Shown in pieces: positions 59,979 to 64,000 of a stretch of 64,000 bases of DNA. The stretch lies in contig MBPM02000041.1 of NCBI GenBank assembly GCA_001695595.3, positions 1 through 64,000 on the forward strand. Direction: 5' to 3'. Within the stretch, counting starts at the first letter, position 1, and the number at the start of each line of letters is the position of its first letter. The DNA is from Plasmopara viticola. Its lineage: Eukaryota; Oomycota; Peronosporomycetes; Peronosporales; Peronosporaceae. The position numbers and the translations under genes are program-made. The notes beneath the pieces were generated by a model, which searched no databases, was not told the origin of the DNA, and was given only the letters and a program-made list of their open reading frames with translations.

Positions 59979-61127
59979 TTTTCGGAAAAGGTTGGGGTGA
60001 CGCCCTCCTTCCAAGCGCGGGGGCTTAATGCTCGCGCGCTTCGGGCAGGTGCTCTCGGGCATCTGCAGGTCTCTAACGAGTCTCACCCTCGACGCGACGG
60101 TCTCCACCACCAGGCCAAACCCCCTTCCACGCCCTTAATCGCGCCAACCGCATCCGGATTGGCTCCTTTAATGTGAATTCTCTAGGTTCGAAGCGCAAGA
60201 AGCACGTAACACTCCCCGAAGATCTCCGGCGCTACCGCGTCGATATCCTTGGCCTCCGCGAAACCAAGATCTACGATAGAGGTGAGCACCGCATTGATGA
60301 CTTCCTTCTAACCCTGAAAAAAAAAAACGAAGCCAAGACCGAAGTCACCGAAATCCGCCGCCACTGCAACCCGTCGGGCGCCACTCGACACGCCCGATCC
60401 CGAGAAGAAACCTGGCACCACACTCAGAAGCTCGGAACACTCCTCGGCGATATTAAAGATCTATCCCGACGCAAGTCCCTGGCCACCCTCGCGCTCCACC
60501 GCCTCTGGTCCGTCTGGCTCCGCCCCACGTTCATCTCACCCAAGACACGCATTCGATTGTACAACACCTACGTTCTACCGATTCTGCTGTACAACTGGGC
60601 TCTTACCAAGTCAGAGCTCCACGGCCTCGAGAGTTTCCATCGCCGCCAGCTTCGCTACGCTCTTGGCTATCGCTACCCCCGACCCATTTCGAATTCAAGA
60701 CTCTACGACCTCTGTGATGAGCGGCCGCTGAGACTACGACTGACACAAGCTCGCTGGCGCCTGTTTGGCCATGTACTTCGCCGCTATCCCGACATTCCAG
60801 CTAACCTCCAGATGCGTGCCTACTTCTTCTCCACCGCAGCAAAATGGCGCGGACGTCCCCGCACCACGCTCCCCTCGACACTCGACCACAATCTTGTTCC
60901 CCGTGGCTCCGGCTTTCGACTCCGGACAGCACAAGACCTCGAAGTGGTACGTACCCTTGCACAAGACCGAAAGAAATGGAAGACCCATTTGACCTCGGTG
61001 CTGGATGCACTGCCCGCCGAACGAGACTCGACGTATGCGGACACCACTCTATGCCGTGGACTAGCCAGACTGAGCCTAGCACGTGCATACCTTGGCAACG
61101 CGATAACGTAATACATTACATTACATT
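59979..61127 (+). mobile_element. Internally deleted LINE (non-LTR) element with 11-bp target duplication
   Basis: The element begins TTTTCGGAAAAGGTTGGG and ends with an ACATT-type pentanucleotide tail (about 61108-61127). The flanking ACTGCTACCGA at 59968-59978 and 61128-61138 is a perfect target-site duplication, the mark of target-primed reverse transcription. The element is 1.15 kb and keeps the 5' region, the start of the endonuclease, and the C-terminal part after the RT; the endonuclease core and the whole RT are missing. Its 5' 420 bp, including the deletion junction, is shared with the copy at 63581. It needs an intact relative to move. Confidence 0.92.
60173..61111 (+). pseudogene. 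LINE ORF2 remnant: endonuclease start fused to post-RT region
   Basis: There are 312 in-frame codons. The frame is open upstream too, where it reads RIRIGSFNVNSLG, the typical first strand of an APE-type endonuclease. The motif VDILGLRETK keeps the Glu of the QETK metal site but has Arg for Gln. After DDFLLTLKKKN the sequence jumps to the region downstream of the RT: RIRLYNTYVLPILLYNWAL, LRYALGYRYPR, LFGHVLRRYPD, and WRGRPRTTLP. No RT palm motif (FADD) is present. An in-frame fusion with no stop suggests that the deletion is recent or the frame is kept. It cannot be a working polymerase. Confidence 0.85.
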
Positions 61128-61138
61128 ACTGCTACCGA

Positions 61139-61739
61139 GAGCCAAAAAATGAGTTGTAGATGTCATCGTATGTTGTCCCAATGTCTCAACTGTGACAAGG
61201 GATCAAATTTTTGCAGGCTCTTGGACTATGGGCCATTCCTGATGACCTTGGACTTCTTTGTCTTGTGCTTTCCAGCTTCCACACTATAAATTCGATGGAT
61301 CTTTTTACACATACAATGCCTTCACTTATAGTTTTCATGACAATTTTTTTATAAGCTATTGCTCGCAGAAAGCAATATAAGTTTTGCTTACACACGCGAA
61401 CACTATTGCTCTACTAACTTGTATCCATTTTTAATACGTCAAGTCTATTACGACAATACAGTTATGTCTTTGAATCCTTTGTAAAGGTATATGACATCAC
61501 TTGGAATTAATGCACGATAAACTTTTAACACAAAAAGCTTTTGCATTCATAATTCGCGAACAGCTTTTCTTTAAGCTCCAATTTTGCTAAAAATTGTGAT
61601 GAGAAAAACTTTGCAAGAAATTGCGAGACACTTCTTAAAATTTAAGACAATAATTGTAGCCGGTAAGTTGGCTGAGATTTATTGCATCATGGCATCATAC
61701 CAAAGCTATTTGCTGAGCAACATTAGAAAAGGAAAGTCT
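61139..61739. other. No gene recognised
   Basis: AT-rich interval between the LINE and the inverted minisatellite-associated repeat. No frame is supported. Confidence 0.4.
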
Positions 61740-61835
61740 CGAGACGAAATGGGTCCTCCGTCCTCTATAATTACACCGTGTGGATCTTGTGCGCCTCAGT
61801 GGGTTCAACTTTTTAATTTCGCTTAAGTGGGTCCG
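61740..61835 (-). repeat. Inverted copy of the repeat next to the 50.1-kb minisatellite
   Basis: Reverse-complemented, this reads CCCACTGAGGCGCACAAG, a GTGTAATTATAG-like string, then GAGGACGGAGGACCC, in the same order as 50,255-50,325. It is followed by two diverged CCCACTGAGGCG/CCCACTTAAGCG units. It is likely the end of a retroelement family. Confidence 0.65.
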
Positions 61836-61919
61836 AATTTTAACTTTTCTAATCTTTCTCAGAGCGAATCAAAAGCGACAAAACTATGAAGTGTATTCCC
61901 TTTAACATCCTTAAAAATC

Positions 61920-63101
61920 CTAGTTTGCAACCGTGTGCGCTCCATCGCACAAAGTCGCCATGTCAATTAACTTTAACACGTTGGCGTAGCTAAAGCCAAC
62001 ACTAGTCACCACGTCACTAGCAGGTTTTCTCGTCGTTACATATATGTAATCGGGGTGGTTTTGAATGCTGTTTTCAAGCCATTCGCCACCGATAATTTCT
62101 CCGACGTCGTCCAACTCCAAAATGTACTTGTATGATGCACTCGAGTTTGTGTTTTGAGGTAGCGGGCGGTTCACTTCGGAAGGAAATGGCTTGTTGTTCC
62201 AGTAGACGGTGGACGTGACCTGGACAATCTGCGTGGCCTTGTCATTGGAAGGGTAGGAGTCTGTCTTGAACAAGGTCTTAGCGGCTTCTTCGGGCGTCAT
62301 GGGTTTCTGCTCGTTTACCTCGAAACCGGAAAGGGCCTGATCCCAGATGGCACGACCAGGGTATCGGTCGATGATGAGCGAACGCTTCAGCTTGCCCAGG
62401 ATGTTGCTAACGGTGATATGGTAAAATGCAGGGTTTACGTCACGATACGATGCCTCTGTGGGACGGCCATTCTGATCAAAATGTACCACATCGTCATGGT
62501 AGCGATATCCACCGCCGATAGTAGGGAGGCCGGCGTCCGCGTAGACAGCTGAGATCAACCCCTTAATGTCGTTTGGGTGGAACTCGACGTCGTTGAAGGT
62601 GATGGAACAAAGAGGCTCTTTTTCAAAAATGGATGCAGGGGCCACTCCAGAACTGAGACCTTCCCATCTTGGAATGCAGACACCCTTAGCGCCACGGAAA
62701 GTGCATACATCGTTTTCGTCTTTGCAAGGCTGAGTGCATTGGACGGACGAATTGGCCACCGAATGGATACCAAACTTCTTCGACACCTTTTCCTTCAAAT
62801 CGTTCGAATCCAAACCAAAAGCCATAGCGTACTTTTCAGTTGCAGATGGTTGACCGGTGCTCCACATGTAGTTGATACTATCGGCGTAGGTTTCCCACAT
62901 TGGAGCATTCCAAGGTGCTGGCTCTAATTTACTCAATGTCGGAAGGTGTTTTAATTTCATTACAAACTTCAGCCCGAAGAATTGCCCCATCGCCGCAACG
63001 GCGTTGCCATCTATCAAAGCTTCGAGCTTGCGGTCTGCAGCTCCGTGCGCCTGCGATGTGAAGAGGGCGATAGTCGTGGAAATGATGCTGAAGGCTCGCA
63101 T
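61920..63101 (-). CDS. Transglutaminase-elicitor family protein, catalytic Cys apparently lost
   Basis: The protein has 393 residues with a clean signal peptide (MRAFSIISTTIALFTSQAHG, cut after about 20), so it is probably secreted. The body matches the oomycete TGase-elicitor family (GP42/M81 type): PWNAPMWETYADSINYMW near residue 63, a Cys-rich segment at about 121-160 with paired Cys, then FHPNDIKGLISAVYADAG, YRYHDDV, RPTEASYRDVNPAFYHI and SNILGKL. The Pep-13-like segment is IWDQALSGFEVNE at residues 252-264; the published Pep-13 is VWNQPVRGFKVYE. The Trp is kept and the Pro is replaced by Ala. At residues 148-152 the sequence is GLSSG where the family usually has G-[IL]-C-H, so the nucleophile Cys and the next His are both Ser. 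It is shorter than typical members. The start at 63101 is the first ATG, since the frame continues upstream only from a TTG; an initiator lies 47-62 bases upstream. It may be a non-enzymatic paralogue. Confidence 0.88.
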   Translation of the reverse strand: MRAFSIISTTIALFTSQAHGAADRKLEALIDGNAVAAMGQFFGLKFVMKLKHLPTLSKLEPAPWNAPMWETYADSINYMWSTGQPSATEKYAMAFGLDSNDLKEKVSKKFGIHSVANSSVQCTQPCKDENDVCTFRGAKGVCIPRWEGLSSGVAPASIFEKEPLCSITFNDVEFHPNDIKGLISAVYADAGLPTIGGGYRYHDDVVHFDQNGRPTEASYRDVNPAFYHITVSNILGKLKRSLIIDRYPGRAIWDQALSGFEVNEQKPMTPEEAAKTLFKTDSYPSNDKATQIVQVTSTVYWNNKPFPSEVNRPLPQNTNSSASYKYILELDDVGEIIGGEWLENSIQNHPDYIYVTTRKPASDVVTSVGFSYANVLKLIDMATLCDGAHTVAN

Positions 63102-63147
63102 GAAGATCTTGTTTGATGCAGTCGTACGGAGTCTTTGGGTTGCCAGG

Positions 63148-63163
63148 TAATCGAAAAATGATA
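63148..63163 (-). promoter_or_regulatory. Initiator-like motif of the TGase-elicitor gene
   Basis: Read on the - strand, TATCATTTTTCGATTA matches the oomycete initiator plus flanking element very well. It lies about 50 bases upstream of the ATG at 63101 and thus excludes the longer TTG-started frame. Confidence 0.6.
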
Positions 63164-63580
63164 GGCGACAAGAGGTCTTTACAGTAAGAGTCGAGCCACA
63201 CACTGCGGCCGCAAGGTATAGTCGTGTTTTGAGCAAATCTTATTTCCATTGTAGCATTTTGCTTCCAGTAGTCTTACCCTTCTTTACACCATCTGGAATG
63301 GGTGGAGCGGATACCTTTAATATACAGCGCGGTCAATCCGTGATTTCAAGCCGGCAAGGTTCCGAAACATATGGGAACCAGCCATATGCGATGTGGAAGT
63401 TGTGTCGCGTAATGAATGGTAATAGATTACGGACAGCATACAGCTGCATTTACGTACACTAGGTACGAGCTATGGTTTGTTTGTACGAGTTTCCGATCAC
63501 ATGCAATCTTTCCAATCATCATGTGTTTTCTTCTAAAAAGCGCGACATTTTGATACCTATTTGCTAACACAATATGCACT
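63164..63580. other. Upstream region of the TGase-elicitor gene; no gene
   Basis: Frame 63229-63462 is short and without motifs. This interval probably holds the rest of the promoter, cut off by the LINE copy at 63581. Confidence 0.4.
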
Positions 63581-64000
63581 TTTTTTCGGAAAAGGTTGGG
63601 GTGACGCCCTCCTTCCAAGCGCGGGGGCTAAATGCTCGCGCGCTTCGGGCAGGTGCTCTCGGGCATCTGCAGATCTCTAACGAGTCTCACCCTCGACGCG
63701 ACGGTCTCCAGCACCAGGCCAAATCCCTTTCCACGCCCTTAACCGCGCCAACCGCATCCGGATTGGCTCCTTTAATGTGAATTCTCTAGGTTCGAAGCGC
63801 AAGAAGCACGAAACACTCCCCGAAGATCCCCGGCGCTACCGCGTCGATATCCTTGGCCTCCGAGAAACCAAGATCTACGATAGAGGTGAGCACCGCATTG
63901 ATGACTTCCTTCTTCTAACCCTGAAAAAGAAAAAAACGAAGCCAAGACCGAAGTCACCGAAATCCGCCGCCACTGCAACCCGTCGGGCGCCACTCGACAC
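63581..64000 (+). mobile_element. Second internally deleted LINE copy, cut by window end
   Basis: It is nearly identical to the first 420 bp of the element at 59979, starting TTTTTTCGGAAAAGG. It includes the same jump from DDFLL to the KKK..KTEVTEI region, with small length changes in a TTC run and the A run at the junction. The latter shift the frame relative to the 60-kb copy. Its 3' half and target duplication lie outside the window. Confidence 0.9.

Noticed and set aside
60734..61116. Several - strand frames of 80-98 codons
   Set aside because: Antisense shadows of the GC-rich LINE remnant.

Overview
The window is a chromosome end from an oomycete, most likely a Peronosporales species (Phytophthora or a downy mildew). 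The evidence is a terminal CCCTAAA/TTTAGGG array with its outer end at base 1, genes with few and very short introns, oomycete-type initiator motifs (TCATTYY) just upstream of start codons, a transglutaminase-elicitor gene of the Pep-13 family, and many decayed Ty3/gypsy and non-LTR retroelements. No bacterial, rRNA or CRISPR features were seen. Species-level placement is not possible from sequence reading alone.

Layout. 1-348 is telomere. 349-7.5 kb is AT-rich subtelomere holding a degenerate tandem array of about 0.47-0.5 kb units (about 1.65-3.13 kb), a tRNA-Ser-like relic and three near-perfect hairpins, with no convincing gene. 7.56-11.78 kb is a compact island of two genes on the + strand: a four-exon three-repeat Myb protein (introns of 70, 66 and 101 bp) and a single-exon protein with a C-terminal Cys/His knuckle. 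11.8-27.9 kb is retroelement debris, with recognisable Ty3/gypsy protease, RT, RNase H and integrase scraps on both strands. 27.95-29.9 kb is a second small island: a secreted or membrane-anchored protein with a Pro-Gly repeat and a GIN/DUF2807-like beta domain, followed by a 57-residue single-pass membrane peptide that matches its tail. 31.8-32.8 kb (- strand) is a frameshifted Cys-rich ORF of unknown role.

From 33.6 kb to the end the theme is the transglutaminase elicitor family. One open copy (61.92-63.10 kb, - strand) and three wrecked copies are present: a scrambled one at 33.6-34.3 kb, one split by a 4.8-kb Ty3/gypsy chromovirus at 44.4-50.06 kb, and a short internally deleted piece at 50.9 kb. 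The open copy and the split copy both carry Ser-Ser where the family normally has its catalytic Cys-His, and both have lost the proline of the Pep-13 motif, so they look like a non-enzymatic side branch of the family.

Three copies of a non-LTR retroelement lie in the last 9 kb. Two have the same deletion of the endonuclease/RT core, and the third is a 324-bp SINE-like minimal form. The two complete copies have clear target-site duplications of 11 and 12 bp. The genes show no shared pathway; the window is best read as small gene islands in a retroelement-rich, fast-changing chromosome end.
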